From: Paraburkholderia fungorum
GTDB taxonomy: Bacteria > Pseudomonadota > Gammaproteobacteria > Burkholderiales > Burkholderiaceae
Assembly (NCBI RefSeq): GCF_902833645.1
Contig: NZ_CADFGE010000007.1
Location: forward strand, 310,001 to 374,000
Reading direction: 5' to 3'
Length of the DNA stretch: 64,000 bases
This document shows positions 17,440 through 25,795 of the stretch, piece after piece; the first letter of the stretch is position 1, and every line of letters begins with the position of its first letter. The notes beneath the pieces are model-generated. The model was given only the letters and a program-made list of their open reading frames with translations. It was not told the origin of the DNA and made no database searches. The translations under genes and the position numbers were made by a program.

Positions 17440-17456
17440 GCCGCAAGCGCGGCTTA
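17437..17456. terminator. Hairpin containing the stop codons of both convergent genes
   Basis: TAAGCCGC (17437-17444) pairs perfectly with GCGGCTTA (17449-17456) around AAGC. The left arm begins with the TAA of the plus-strand glycosyltransferase, and the right arm ends with the TAA of the minus-strand gene. It looks like a very compact bidirectional 3' end without T-tracts. Confidence 0.5.
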
Positions 17457-17774
17457 CACGCCGCCCGTCACCAGAGGCAGCACCGTCAAATCAGGGTGCG
17501 TGCCGTCGACGATGCTGCGTCCCACATGTATGCCCTCATAGAGCGCTTCTTCCATGCCGGCGAAGCTTTCTTCGCCGTCCGCATGGAACGGCACCGCATG
17601 CCCCGGGATGGCGGGATTGGCGCCAGGGTGGCACACATAACCGACATACGTGTAACGGTTATCGGGCACGGCTGACGGCCTCGCCTCATTGGGCGGGTTT
17701 TTCAGAAACGGCGCCACGTGAATTTCGAAACCCTCGTACTCCACCATCCGCCAGGGTGCGGTTTCATCGGCCAT
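17454..17774 (-). CDS. Conserved hypothetical protein, 106 aa
   Basis: A small acidic soluble protein with no signal peptide or membrane span and no motif I can assign. It begins MADETAPWRMVEYEGFEI and contains many aromatic and charged residues (DNRYTYVGYVCHPGAN). Codon use and GC match neighbouring genes, and the start region is separated from rdgC by a 173-base divergent gap, so it is probably a real gene. The family appears Burkholderiaceae-specific from memory. Its function is unknown. Confidence 0.72.
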   Translation of the reverse strand: MADETAPWRMVEYEGFEIHVAPFLKNPPNEARPSAVPDNRYTYVGYVCHPGANPAIPGHAVPFHADGEESFAGMEEALYEGIHVGRSIVDGTHPDLTVLPLVTGGV

Positions 17775-17947
17775 GGCCGCCTCCGTCTATGTCGCGTGCC
17801 TGTTGGCAAGTCTAGGTGATTTGAACCCAAAGCGAAAATGACGCTTGTCGGGGGTGTCTCGGCATGGAGTGGCAGGGACGCGCCCGCGCGCGCCATTCTC
17901 GCCGCGTCGGATAGAATGACGCGCTTTGCCCGAACAAGACCCCGCCC

Positions 17948-18871
17948 ATGTGGTTCAAAAATCTTCAGTTGCACCGTCTTCCCGCTCCGTGGTCCGTTAC
18001 CCCTGAACAAATCGAGAAATGGCTTGCGCCGCACGCGTTCGCGCCCGGCAACAGCGTCGAGATGCAAAGCCACGGCTGGGCGTCGCCACGCGACAACGAC
18101 TCGCTGGTGTATGCGCTCAATGGCCAGTTGCTGCTGGTGTTTCGCGCTGAGAAGAAATTGTTGCCGGCCTCTGTCGTCACCCAGGTGACCAAGGCGCGTG
18201 CGCTCGAACTCGAAGAACAGCAAGGCTTCAAACCCGGCCGCAAGCAGATGCGCGAACTCAAGGAGCAGGTGACCGACGAACTGTTGCCGCGCGCCTTCAG
18301 CATTCGTCGCGATACACGCGTGTGGATCGATACCCGCAACGGCTGGCTCGTGATCGACGCGGGCTCGCAAGCCGTCGCCGACGAAGTTCGCGGCCTGCTG
18401 GTGAAGTCGATCGATCAACTGCCGCTCGGTACCGTGCGTGTCACGCAATCGCCGGTTGCGGCGATGACCGGATGGCTTCTCTCAGGCGAAGGTCCCGCAG
18501 GCTTCACGCTCGACCAGGACACCGAGTTGCGCTCGCCGGCGGAAGGCAATGCAACGGTGCGCTATGTCGGACATACCCTGGACGCCGAAGACATGCGCCG
18601 CCATATCGAGGCCGGCAAACAATGCATGCGTCTCGCGATGACGTGGAACGACCGCGTGTCGTTCGTGCTGACGCCTTCGTTGACGATCAAGCGCATCGCG
18701 CCGCTCGACGTTCTCAAGGAAGCAAGCGACCCCACCACACAGAACGACGACGAACGCTTCGATTCCGACGTCACGCTGATGACCGCCGAACTCGACCGTA
18801 TGCTGTGCGATCTGCTCGATGCATTGGGCGGCGAGCAGGGCGAGGCGATGCCGCAAGCCGCGGCGGCCTGA
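17948..18871 (+). CDS. rdgC: Recombination-associated protein RdgC
   Basis: A nucleoid-associated ring-forming DNA-binding protein that limits RecA loading. The protein is 307 aa, the normal length, with the family N-terminus MWFKNLQLHRLP and the conserved GWASPRDNDSLVY and LRAEKKLLPASVV-type segments (seen here as FRAEKKLLPASVV). ATG 17948 is preceded by a possible -10 (TAGAAT 17912-17917) with no convincing -35. It is divergent from the 106-aa gene and apparently monocistronic. Confidence 0.96.
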   Translation: MWFKNLQLHRLPAPWSVTPEQIEKWLAPHAFAPGNSVEMQSHGWASPRDNDSLVYALNGQLLLVFRAEKKLLPASVVTQVTKARALELEEQQGFKPGRKQMRELKEQVTDELLPRAFSIRRDTRVWIDTRNGWLVIDAGSQAVADEVRGLLVKSIDQLPLGTVRVTQSPVAAMTGWLLSGEGPAGFTLDQDTELRSPAEGNATVRYVGHTLDAEDMRRHIEAGKQCMRLAMTWNDRVSFVLTPSLTIKRIAPLDVLKEASDPTTQNDDERFDSDVTLMTAELDRMLCDLLDALGGEQGEAMPQAAAA

Positions 18872-18891
18872 GTCGTACTGGCCCGAGGCAT

Positions 18892-18909
18892 GCAGCGTGC
18901 GGGCGCTGC
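18892..18909 (+). terminator. Possible rdgC terminator hairpin
   Basis: GCAGCG (18892-18897) pairs with CGCTGC (18904-18909), followed by GTTTAT. The stem is short and the T-tract weak. A second, AT-rich inverted repeat lies about 60 bases further downstream. Confidence 0.3.
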
Positions 18910-18967
18910 GTTTATCGGCTATGGGCCGGTGTGTCGGGAGTCCGGCACGCCGGCGCTGATTCGTCGG

Positions 18968-19008
18968 TTATTAAGCTGAATTCGGCATATCTGAATCTGG
19001 CTTAATAA
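18968..19008. repeat. AT-rich 9-bp inverted repeat between rdgC and the small secreted protein gene
   Basis: TTATTAAGC (18968-18976) is exactly complementary to GCTTAATAA (19000-19008), with a 23-nt spacer holding two CTGAAT copies. This is markedly AT-rich for this genome and lies 131 bases upstream of the next start codon, so an operator or a UP-like element is possible. Confidence 0.5.
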
Positions 19009-19138
19009 AATTTACCCATCATGTCCCTGCCGTCACACTGCTTGTGCTGACGGTGCGAGCCGTCAGGAATCTTCCGATTCATCGACGCGCGCCAGTTTTC
19101 CACTCATGCGGGCCGCGTCACCCCGACCAGGACTCGAC

Positions 19139-19474
19139 ATGAAAATCGCTCGCTTGATCATCGCTCTCGGCCTTGCTTGTGCTGCTTCCTCCACGGTCAT
19201 GGCTGCCGCCGCGACGTATCCGCCCGCGCCGCTGCCTGCTTACGCGCAGGACGAATTGCAGAAGGTCATCGATGCCGCAACGGGACCGTTGCCCGCAGCA
19301 GCCACTTCATCGGCCGCGCCGCAAAACGAGGCAACTCGGCAAAGTCCCGCCGTGTTGCACAACGGCCGCTATGCCGTGCCGCCTGCTGACGAACCGCACG
19401 CGGCCAGGAGCGTGGGCAAACGCGGCATACGGCCGGCGAAGGCGCATCGGCATGAGCATCACAAGTACGTTTGA
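19139..19474 (+). CDS. Small secreted protein with a His-rich tail, unknown function
   Basis: The 111-residue product starts with a clear signal peptide (MKIARLIIALGLACAASS, cleavage likely after VMA near residue 22). The mature part is rich in Ala and Pro with no recognised domain. It ends in a basic, histidine-rich tail (KAHRHEHHKYV) that could bind metal or simply be a charged tail. ATG 19139 was chosen because an in-frame ATG at 19106 would put 11 residues before the signal peptide. Function not recognised. Confidence 0.65.
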   Translation: MKIARLIIALGLACAASSTVMAAAATYPPAPLPAYAQDELQKVIDAATGPLPAAATSSAAPQNEATRQSPAVLHNGRYAVPPADEPHAARSVGKRGIRPAKAHRHEHHKYV

Positions 19475-19641
19475 GAATTCCGTTGCGATCATGTAGCGTC
19501 GATGCGCGACGCATAGATAGCGGCGCTGCGAGCCGGTGTCGCCACGCGCGAATCGTCGCTACGGTCGGACCCGTTACGCCGCTACCGTGAATATGGTTAA
19601 GATTACGGCCAGAAGGGCGCACCGATCACGGAGGGTTTGCG

Positions 19642-21063
19642 ATGGTTCGGCTGGTGATGATCCTGCTGGGTGTCGATTATTTGCGTACGCGTTGGCGTTC
19701 CCTGCAGTTGATCGGCTGGATGAGCCTCGCGCTTGGCGTGGTGGTGTTCATCGACGCACTCGATAGCGCGCTCTATTTCCCGATCACACCGTTCGCCACA
19801 TTGCTGCTGCTCGAAGGGCTCGCCACACTGGCCGTCGCCTGGACCGGCATGGGCGGCCAACGCACGCTGCGCTACGTGAAGGGCTCCGCATTCTGCTTCG
19901 CGGCGGCGCTGATTCTCGCTGGCCATCATCACGGCAACTTCATTCTGTCGATGATCTTCGGCACGCTCTTTCTGGCCGACGGTCTGTTGCAGATCGTCTC
20001 CGCAAAGGTCGTTCGTTATCGCACGTGGCGCCTTGCGATGATCGGCGGCGCGATTGAAATCGCGCTGGCGATTTTTTTCTATCAGCCATATCCGACGCAC
20101 TATGTAGGCACCGTGCCGTACTGCCTCGGTCTCGGCCTGATATTCGGCGGCTGGAACATGATTCTGCTGAGTACGCGGGTGCGGCGTCTCGCGTCGAATC
20201 CCGCGGTCGCTTCGGACGATGCGACGGCAGATGCCGCAAATTCCGCGGCGAGTGCGACCGCTCCGGGTCGGCTGGGCGCAGTCGAATGGGACGGCCCACC
20301 CGCCGCCGATGAAGACGCGCTCACTGTGCACGTGTGGACGCCAGTGGGATCGTCCAGGAGCGAGGCAAGGCGGCAATTGATTGTCGACCGGTATATCGCG
20401 GCGGTGGACCGTAACGGCGTGATTTCGACAGGTCATGCCGCGCTCGAATCGCCTGAGGGCATTTATATCAGCCTGTATCCGGGCGTCGAAATCGATCGTT
20501 CACCCGACGATTTCGCGCGGCTTCTGCGGGCGACCAGCGAGAACGACGTGCCCGGTGTGTTCCAGCCTGATTACCAGACTGAATCGAAAGCATGGTGTCC
20601 GTCGACGGTTCAGGTGCGCATACGCAATTACGATCCGGCGCGGCTGCGCCGTTTCTGGGACACCTATCGGCAGGACACGACCTACAACCTGACGCATCGC
20701 AATTGTTCGAGTACCGTATCGCGCGCGCTGGAAGCGGCGATCGAAGGCGCGTCGGCGCGCGTGTGGGGCGATCTCGGCGGTTGGCGGCCGTTCTTGCGCG
20801 TGATTACGACGCCGGAATTGTGGGTGGCCGCGCAACTGCGCAAACGCGCCGCGACGATGGCGTGGACGCCGGGTCTGACGCTCGATTATGCGCGTGCGCT
20901 CAGCATGCTCGCCGATCCACGTCCGTCTGGCTGGGTGAAGATGGCGCGCGTCGCCGTACGCCGAATGGCGCGGTCGAGGCAGGAATGGCGCGACGAGGCG
21001 CGCAGCGCGCCGGTTTCGCAGAAAGCCGAACGCGCGCATGCCGCCGACGCGGTAGGCGATTGA
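19642..21063 (+). CDS. HdeD-like membrane protein fused to a probable permuted papain-fold domain
   Basis: A 473-residue two-part protein. Residues about 1-182 form six hydrophobic segments like HdeD/DUF308 acid-resistance membrane proteins, including a GHHHGNF loop. After an Ala-rich linker (about 188-215), the C-terminal part carries STGHAALES (His265) and, later, THRNCSSTVSRAL (Cys355). The His-before-Cys order fits circularly permuted NlpC/P60-like or Lnb/DUF4105-type cysteine enzymes; that assignment is inference. GGAGGG about ten bases before ATG 19642 supports the start. It is single on its strand, with no partner gene. The function may be acyl transfer or hydrolysis at the membrane, but this is unproven. 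Confidence 0.7.
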   Translation: MVRLVMILLGVDYLRTRWRSLQLIGWMSLALGVVVFIDALDSALYFPITPFATLLLLEGLATLAVAWTGMGGQRTLRYVKGSAFCFAAALILAGHHHGNFILSMIFGTLFLADGLLQIVSAKVVRYRTWRLAMIGGAIEIALAIFFYQPYPTHYVGTVPYCLGLGLIFGGWNMILLSTRVRRLASNPAVASDDATADAANSAASATAPGRLGAVEWDGPPAADEDALTVHVWTPVGSSRSEARRQLIVDRYIAAVDRNGVISTGHAALESPEGIYISLYPGVEIDRSPDDFARLLRATSENDVPGVFQPDYQTESKAWCPSTVQVRIRNYDPARLRRFWDTYRQDTTYNLTHRNCSSTVSRALEAAIEGASARVWGDLGGWRPFLRVITTPELWVAAQLRKRAATMAWTPGLTLDYARALSMLADPRPSGWVKMARVAVRRMARSRQEWRDEARSAPVSQKAERAHAADAVGD

Positions 21064-21446
21064 TGCGCGTGGCGGGTGGCGTGGGTGACGCCGACATGCG
21101 GCGCGGGGGATTTGAGGACGAGGTGCAATCTGCGCTGCGGTTGGCGTGTCACACGGCCACACAACCATCGTGCTGACCGGCTGGGTTTCTACTCTGCACA
21201 ACTTCGATCTGACGGTAAAAACAGTAAGCGTATCAAGAGCTTGCGTCGCTTGCCGGATAGTTATGCGCAGATTTATGAACGAAAACTGGGGATAACTTTG
21301 AGACCGTCGCGCGGACGGCCGCCAGTGAGGTTTAGCCCGTTTGTAGCGGCTCTGATTGCTTGAATCGCAGTTTGTACGGCGATTAGTTTTCCGGCGCTTT
21401 CTCGCGCTAGCTATTTCTCTATGGACGTGCGCTCTGCGTCCTGTCT
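21064..21446. other. Gene-free region with a drop in GC
   Basis: No plausible gene, tRNA or strong hairpin seen. From about 21180 the base composition becomes clearly more AT-rich than the preceding gene and stays so through the following glycosyltransferase to about 22400. Confidence 0.5.
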
Positions 21447-22166
21447 CTACCTGCCGCCTGCTCTCCCCATCGCCCTATATTCCGAGTAACTAACCATCTG
21501 AAAATGCTGACGGCCAGGCAGTTTTGCAATGACCTTCGAGTCGTCGGGCGGCACCTCGCCGAACATCTGATAGTGAAGTGCGAACGTGCTCACGTAATTA
21601 ACGGTTGGCGCAATCGAGTGGAAATGCAGGTAACCACCGGTTCGCACGGCATTCCAGAATATCTTGTCGCCGCGGATGCTTTCGCGCGGGTCCTTGAATA
21701 ACCACGCCGCGCATGCAGGAAAGGCGGCGCGTGTAAGAAAATAACAGTTGGTGTCGTTGAAATCGACGCCGTTGGATTTTTTGCAAACGCCGAGCATCCG
21801 GCCGTCGGCAGTGAAAATCGTTCGAGTCGCCGTGACTACCTGTGCGCCCGTTTCCTCGACTATTATGCGCATCGTTTCGACATGGTTCGGCGCATACCAG
21901 TTGTCAGCGTCTAGAAAACAGATCGCATCGAAGCCATTCGCAGATGCGTAAGCAGCACCCACGCCGCGAGGCGTGTCCCCCTGGTCCGCGTGATTGGGAA
22001 TCTTGATGTGGATCACACCTTTCCAGCTATCAACGTCCGAGGAAGGGAATCCATCGGCGACCATAATGTGGGTCACATTATCCGCTTGCGCAAGAACGCT
22101 TTCGTGACATCTTCGTGAGACGTAACGTGGCTCTTTATAGTAGGCGCTAATGACGGCGACTCGCAT
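21447..22166 (-). CDS. Orphan GT-A glycosyltransferase (family 2-like), low GC
   Basis: A 239-residue protein with a GT-A nucleotide-binding start (MRVAVISAYYKEPRYVSRR), the IMVADGFPSSD strand-loop and the metal-binding DxD in CFLDADNWY. No membrane segment is present, so it probably acts in the cytoplasm. Composition is near 50 percent GC by eye, well below flanking genes, and no partner glycan genes adjoin it. Both facts suggest acquisition by transfer. The ATG at 22166 gives a complete fold. Acceptor and donor are unknown. Confidence 0.82.
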   Translation of the reverse strand: MRVAVISAYYKEPRYVSRRCHESVLAQADNVTHIMVADGFPSSDVDSWKGVIHIKIPNHADQGDTPRGVGAAYASANGFDAICFLDADNWYAPNHVETMRIIVEETGAQVVTATRTIFTADGRMLGVCKKSNGVDFNDTNCYFLTRAAFPACAAWLFKDPRESIRGDKIFWNAVRTGGYLHFHSIAPTVNYVSTFALHYQMFGEVPPDDSKVIAKLPGRQHFQMVSYSEYRAMGRAGGR

Positions 22167-22540
22167 GAAGGTGTTTTGTCGGATTGATCGAGCGGCGGAT
22201 TATATCTATCGGCAGCCCACATCAAACTATCTCAATTATGTGGATCGGTTCTGCTGTTGGGATACGGTTTCCACCCAAATTTGCGAACGAATGCTGCTGG
22301 TAACTTCGGCACATGGCGGCATCTGCGCGCAAATGAGTGATTTCAATCAATATGGCGGGTGTATGCTGAAGTCGAAAGCTTGTCGATGACACGATGACAG
22401 CGCCCCACCACGCCAGACCATGGTTGTGGCTCATTCAGGATCAAACCGTGCCAGGCGCTCAGCACCTGCCGCGGTAGCGGGTTTTACCAGCGTGAACGCG
22501 ATGCTCAGGACGAATCCAGTTGCATCCATCGGCCTGTCAG
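22167..22540. other. AT-rich gene-free region
   Basis: Short open frames on both strands (plus 22150-22389, minus 22222-22434) have no coding character. The region is the right end of the low-GC patch; normal GC returns near 22440. It must hold the promoters of the divergent glycosyltransferase and transglutaminase genes, but no consensus promoter stands out. Confidence 0.45.
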
Positions 22541-23455
22541 ATGACTGAGCCACAGCGCTTCACCGTGCGTCACGTCAGCATCTACCGCTACTCGGAACCC
22601 GTCCGGTTCGGCGAACACCGGATGATGTTCCGTCCGCGCGCCAGCCACGACTTGCGCCTCGTCACGAACCAGTTGGTGATTACACCGACACCGTCCCGGC
22701 TGCACTGGCTGCACGATGTGTTCGACAACTCGGTGGCGGTCGCGAGTTTCACGGGCAAGGCGAGCGAATTGCGCTTCGACAGCGAAGTGACGCTCGAACA
22801 CTTCGAAACGCCCATGCCCGACTACGCGCTTGAACCGTACGCCGTGAACTGGCCATTCGCGTACACCAACGAAGAAGCCTCCGATCTCGTGAACGCACGC
22901 AGCCGTCAGTATCCGGACAGCGACGTGAACGAATGGGCACGTCGCTTCGTTCCTGTGCAGGGCGCCGGCGGTATCAGCAGTACGAACGGCACAGGCAGCA
23001 CGATGGCGCTATTGCGCGCAATGACGCTGGAGATAAAAAGCACGTTCTGCTATGTGCGCCGCACGGAGAAGGGGGTGAACCGTCCCGGCGACACCTTGCG
23101 CAACCGCAGCGGCAGTTGCCGCGATTTCGCTGTGCTGATGATGGACGCGGTGCGCTCGCTCGGTCTCGCGGCACGCTTTGTCAGCGGCTATCTGTTCGTG
23201 CCCGAGCAGGATGCCACGCAGGGCGGCGGTGCGACGCATGCCTGGCTGCAGATCTATTTGCCGGGCGCCGGCTGGGTCGATTTTGATCCGACCAATAGCA
23301 TAGTCGGCAATCGCCATCTGATCCGCGTGGCGGTGGCGTGGAATTACTACCAGGCGTTGCCTTTGTGGGGCACCTGGCATGGCGCATCGCATTCGTTTCG
23401 CGGTTTGCAGGTCGATGTGAGCGTGACGAAGGCGAGTGAGGGGCGAACCGGGTGA
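22541..23455 (+). CDS. Transglutaminase-like protein with intact catalytic triad
   Basis: A 304-residue protein of the bacterial transglutaminase-like group. An N-terminal beta domain (FTVRHVSIYRYSEPVRFGEHRMM) of the Bact_transglu_N type is followed by the catalytic core: Cys in RSGSCRDFAVL, His in GATHAWLQIY and Asp in WVDFDPTN. It lacks a signal peptide, so it probably acts in the cytoplasm. ATG 22541 is preferred to the ATG at 22520 because it starts seven residues before the conserved first strand. It lies 97 bases before a second protein of the same superfamily. The activity could be protease, amidase or crosslinking and cannot be decided here. Confidence 0.85.
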   Translation: MTEPQRFTVRHVSIYRYSEPVRFGEHRMMFRPRASHDLRLVTNQLVITPTPSRLHWLHDVFDNSVAVASFTGKASELRFDSEVTLEHFETPMPDYALEPYAVNWPFAYTNEEASDLVNARSRQYPDSDVNEWARRFVPVQGAGGISSTNGTGSTMALLRAMTLEIKSTFCYVRRTEKGVNRPGDTLRNRSGSCRDFAVLMMDAVRSLGLAARFVSGYLFVPEQDATQGGGATHAWLQIYLPGAGWVDFDPTNSIVGNRHLIRVAVAWNYYQALPLWGTWHGASHSFRGLQVDVSVTKASEGRTG

Positions 23456-23552
23456 AGGGCTTGTACAAATCGAGCGTGTTAGCAGGGCGTGTCAACTCAG
23501 GTTGCTCACCGGACGCGTCCATTGAACGTATCAACTGGAAGAGGGCGCCGTA

Positions 23553-24356
23553 ATGAAATTGCGCGTTGGCTATGAGCTGGTCTATGAGTGCGTGCAACCG
23601 ACGCCGATGATGTTGATGTTGAACACGCACTATTCCCATGCGAAAGACATGTTGAGCGCGGATCTGCTGGCGGTCGATCCACCGGTGCCGATCAGCCAGT
23701 ATCGCGACGGCTTTGGCAATTTGTGCAGCAGGATCGTCGCTCCGCAGGGACGGCTTGCGTTGTCGACGAGTGCGGTGCTCGAGGTGTCGTCGGAACCGGA
23801 GAGGCGGCCGCCGTTGACCGAGCAGCACGCGGTGGAGGCGCTGCCAGACGATTCGCTGGTGTTTCTGCTGGGCAGCCGTTATTGCGAAACTGATTTGCTA
23901 TCCGAATTTGCCTGGCAGACATTCGGCAAACTGCCGCTCGGTCGCGGGCGAGTGGATGCGATTTGCAACTACGTGCACGAGCACATTGTGTTCGGCTACG
24001 ATTTCGCGCGGCCGACCAAGACCGCCTGGCAGGCGTGGCAGGAGCGCAAGGGCGTATGCCGGGATTTCGCACATCTGGCCGTGACGCTGTGCCGGGCGAT
24101 GAACATACCGGCGCGATATTGCACCGGGTATATCAGCGATGTCGGCACGCCACCGCCGTACGCGACGATGGACTTTGCGGCGTGGTTCGAGGCGTATGTC
24201 GGCGGATGCTGGCAGACCTTCGATCCGCGGAACAATGTGCCCCGTACGGGGCGGGTTTTGATGGCGCGGGGCAGAGATGCGGCGGATGTCGCTATCAGCA
24301 ATGCATTCGGGCCCACGGAGCTATTGAAGTTCGATGTCGTCTGCGAGGCGATATAG
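23553..24356 (+). CDS. Second transglutaminase-like protein, with Ala at the usual His position
   Basis: A 267-residue paralogue with an N-terminal strand region (MKLRVGYELVYECVQPTPMM) and a core containing KGVCRDFAHLAVTLCRAMNIPARYCTGYI and WQTFDPRNN. The expected catalytic His before AWFEAY is replaced: the sequence reads TMDFAAWFEAY. From memory, related proteins often also lack this His, so it may be a subfamily trait. GAGGGCG about ten bases upstream of ATG 23553 can serve as ribosome binding site. It is probably co-transcribed with the upstream gene; the two may act as a pair. Confidence 0.83.
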   Translation: MKLRVGYELVYECVQPTPMMLMLNTHYSHAKDMLSADLLAVDPPVPISQYRDGFGNLCSRIVAPQGRLALSTSAVLEVSSEPERRPPLTEQHAVEALPDDSLVFLLGSRYCETDLLSEFAWQTFGKLPLGRGRVDAICNYVHEHIVFGYDFARPTKTAWQAWQERKGVCRDFAHLAVTLCRAMNIPARYCTGYISDVGTPPPYATMDFAAWFEAYVGGCWQTFDPRNNVPRTGRVLMARGRDAADVAISNAFGPTELLKFDVVCEAI

Positions 24357-24447
24357 GTTTTTTGCCAGGAAAGTCTTAAAGTTTCCCTGATGAAGTGCCG
24401 AAAAGATCGGTATCCCTCCTCGCGCCGCGAGCCGATCCCGGACCATC

Positions 24448-24765
24448 ATGATGCCCCGCAACATAGCCGCCACGTCAGTGGCAATCCTGCTGCTTTCGCC
24501 AGCCTCAACAGCATGGCCAACGGGGCTTGCCTCGATTCCGGTGAGCCTGACCGTGCAGGAAACCTGCGTCATCCAATCGGTGGATGCAGCGATTACCGTT
24601 GCCAATCAACCGGCGGTTGCCTGTCTGCACGGCGCACCGTTCCAGATCTCCCAGGCCGCATTGGACCCCGCGGCGCCGGGCGAAACCGGGCGGGATCAGG
24701 CGCGGCCGGTGGAATTTGTCGCTACCCACGACGCCCAGCGAACGGTCTGGATGATCAATTTCTAG
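24448..24765 (+). CDS. Small secreted protein with one probable disulfide
   Basis: The 105-residue product has a signal peptide (about residues 1-22, ending near STAWP) followed by a short beta-rich domain with the phrase SLTVQETCVIQS and a second Cys in VACLHGAPFQIS. This resembles the first half of a spore coat U (SCPU) domain, the fold used by the pilus subunits encoded next to it on the opposite strand. It stops 67 bases from the 3' end of the pilus operon. Function is unknown; a lone pilin-like or chaperone-capped fragment is one possibility. Confidence 0.6.
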   Translation: MMPRNIAATSVAILLLSPASTAWPTGLASIPVSLTVQETCVIQSVDAAITVANQPAVACLHGAPFQISQAALDPAAPGETGRDQARPVEFVATHDAQRTVWMINF

Positions 24766-24832
24766 AATTCGTTGCCGATCGATTCGTCCCTCACCCGCGC
24801 GCTTGCCCGGCTGGCAAGTATCGACGCAAAAA

Positions 24833-25795
24833 TCAGAAGCTGATCGTCGCGGTAATCGTGTCGCTGTAGTTGCCCGGTATCGGCGTCGTCTGGGCCGGTA
24901 CGACGCCGTACACGGTGATCGATACCGCATTGCCGGTGCCGGTGCCCGTCGGCATCGTGGTGCCCGCCGTGCCGTCTCCCCATGCACTCGCGTGGCCGGC
25001 ATCGGTATATAGCTGGTAGTTCACCGTACCTCCACCGCCCGCACGCTGCATCTGGCGCGCCGCTACATTGCCGCTCGAACCGCCGTTCAGCGCAATCCGG
25101 AAAGCGTCGCCATTGGTGCAGCGCGCGGTGATCGAGCCGGTCGCGTTCAACGCCGAACTCAACACGCCGCTTGCGGTGAAAGCGATATTCGTGGCGCTGA
25201 TCTGGCAGTCGTTCACCACCGTTGCGTTGGCTGTAAAACCGAAGCTCCCGCCGTTCGTGGTCAGCGCCGCGCAACCCGGCGCGACAAGCAAAAAGAATCC
25301 ATACGTCAGTGAAGTCTGGCTTAAGGTCTGCGAATAGACGGTGCTGGCGTTGCCGATGGTCGGTACTGTCGCCTGATTGGCGGTGACCTGTCCGTAAAAA
25401 TTCACCGACGCCGTCGCGGTATTGCCGACCAACGGTTTATTGAGGATCACCGAAATGGGCGTCGTGCCGAGTACCGTGGATCCCCACGGGATCGAATGTG
25501 CCGCGTCCTGATAGAGCCCGTAGAGCAACTGGCTACTGCCGCTCCCCAGATAGCGCGGCGTCGTGCCGCCCTGATTCAGGCACACCTGTACGCTCGGGGT
25601 TAGCGTAACCGCTGGCCAGGTGCACGAAACGGTGGCGGTGCCGGTCGCGGACACGGCACTCAATGCGATCGGACTGATGTTGCCGAAGCTGAGCGCCGAG
25701 GCGCTCGCCGTACAGGTCTGCGCACTCGCACGCTGTGGCAGCGCGCCGAGCAGCATGCACAACACCACAAGGAGGAGCGCCAGGGGCCGCTTCAT
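24833..25795 (-). CDS. Spore coat U domain protein, probable Csu-type tip adhesin
   Basis: The 320-residue secreted protein has a signal peptide (MKRPLALLLVVLCMLLGALP, cleaved near RASA-Q) and two tandem SCPU domains (about 27-165 and 172-320). The second ends in the YSDTITATISF strand that is typical of these subunits. A two-domain SCPU protein after an archaic usher is the arrangement of CsuE-like tip adhesins. ATG 25795 overlaps the usher stop codon (ATGA), so translation is coupled. The upstream extension to 25897 lies within the usher gene and is not used. Confidence 0.85.
   Translation of the reverse strand: MKRPLALLLVVLCMLLGALPQRASAQTCTASASALSFGNISPIALSAVSATGTATVSCTWPAVTLTPSVQVCLNQGGTTPRYLGSGSSQLLYGLYQDAAHSIPWGSTVLGTTPISVILNKPLVGNTATASVNFYGQVTANQATVPTIGNASTVYSQTLSQTSLTYGFFLLVAPGCAALTTNGGSFGFTANATVVNDCQISATNIAFTASGVLSSALNATGSITARCTNGDAFRIALNGGSSGNVAARQMQRAGGGGTVNYQLYTDAGHASAWGDGTAGTTMPTGTGTGNAVSITVYGVVPAQTTPIPGNYSDTITATISF

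Noticed and set aside
22150..22389. Plus-strand 79-codon frame in the AT-rich gap
   Set aside because: Starts inside the divergent glycosyltransferase gene and shows no coding character.
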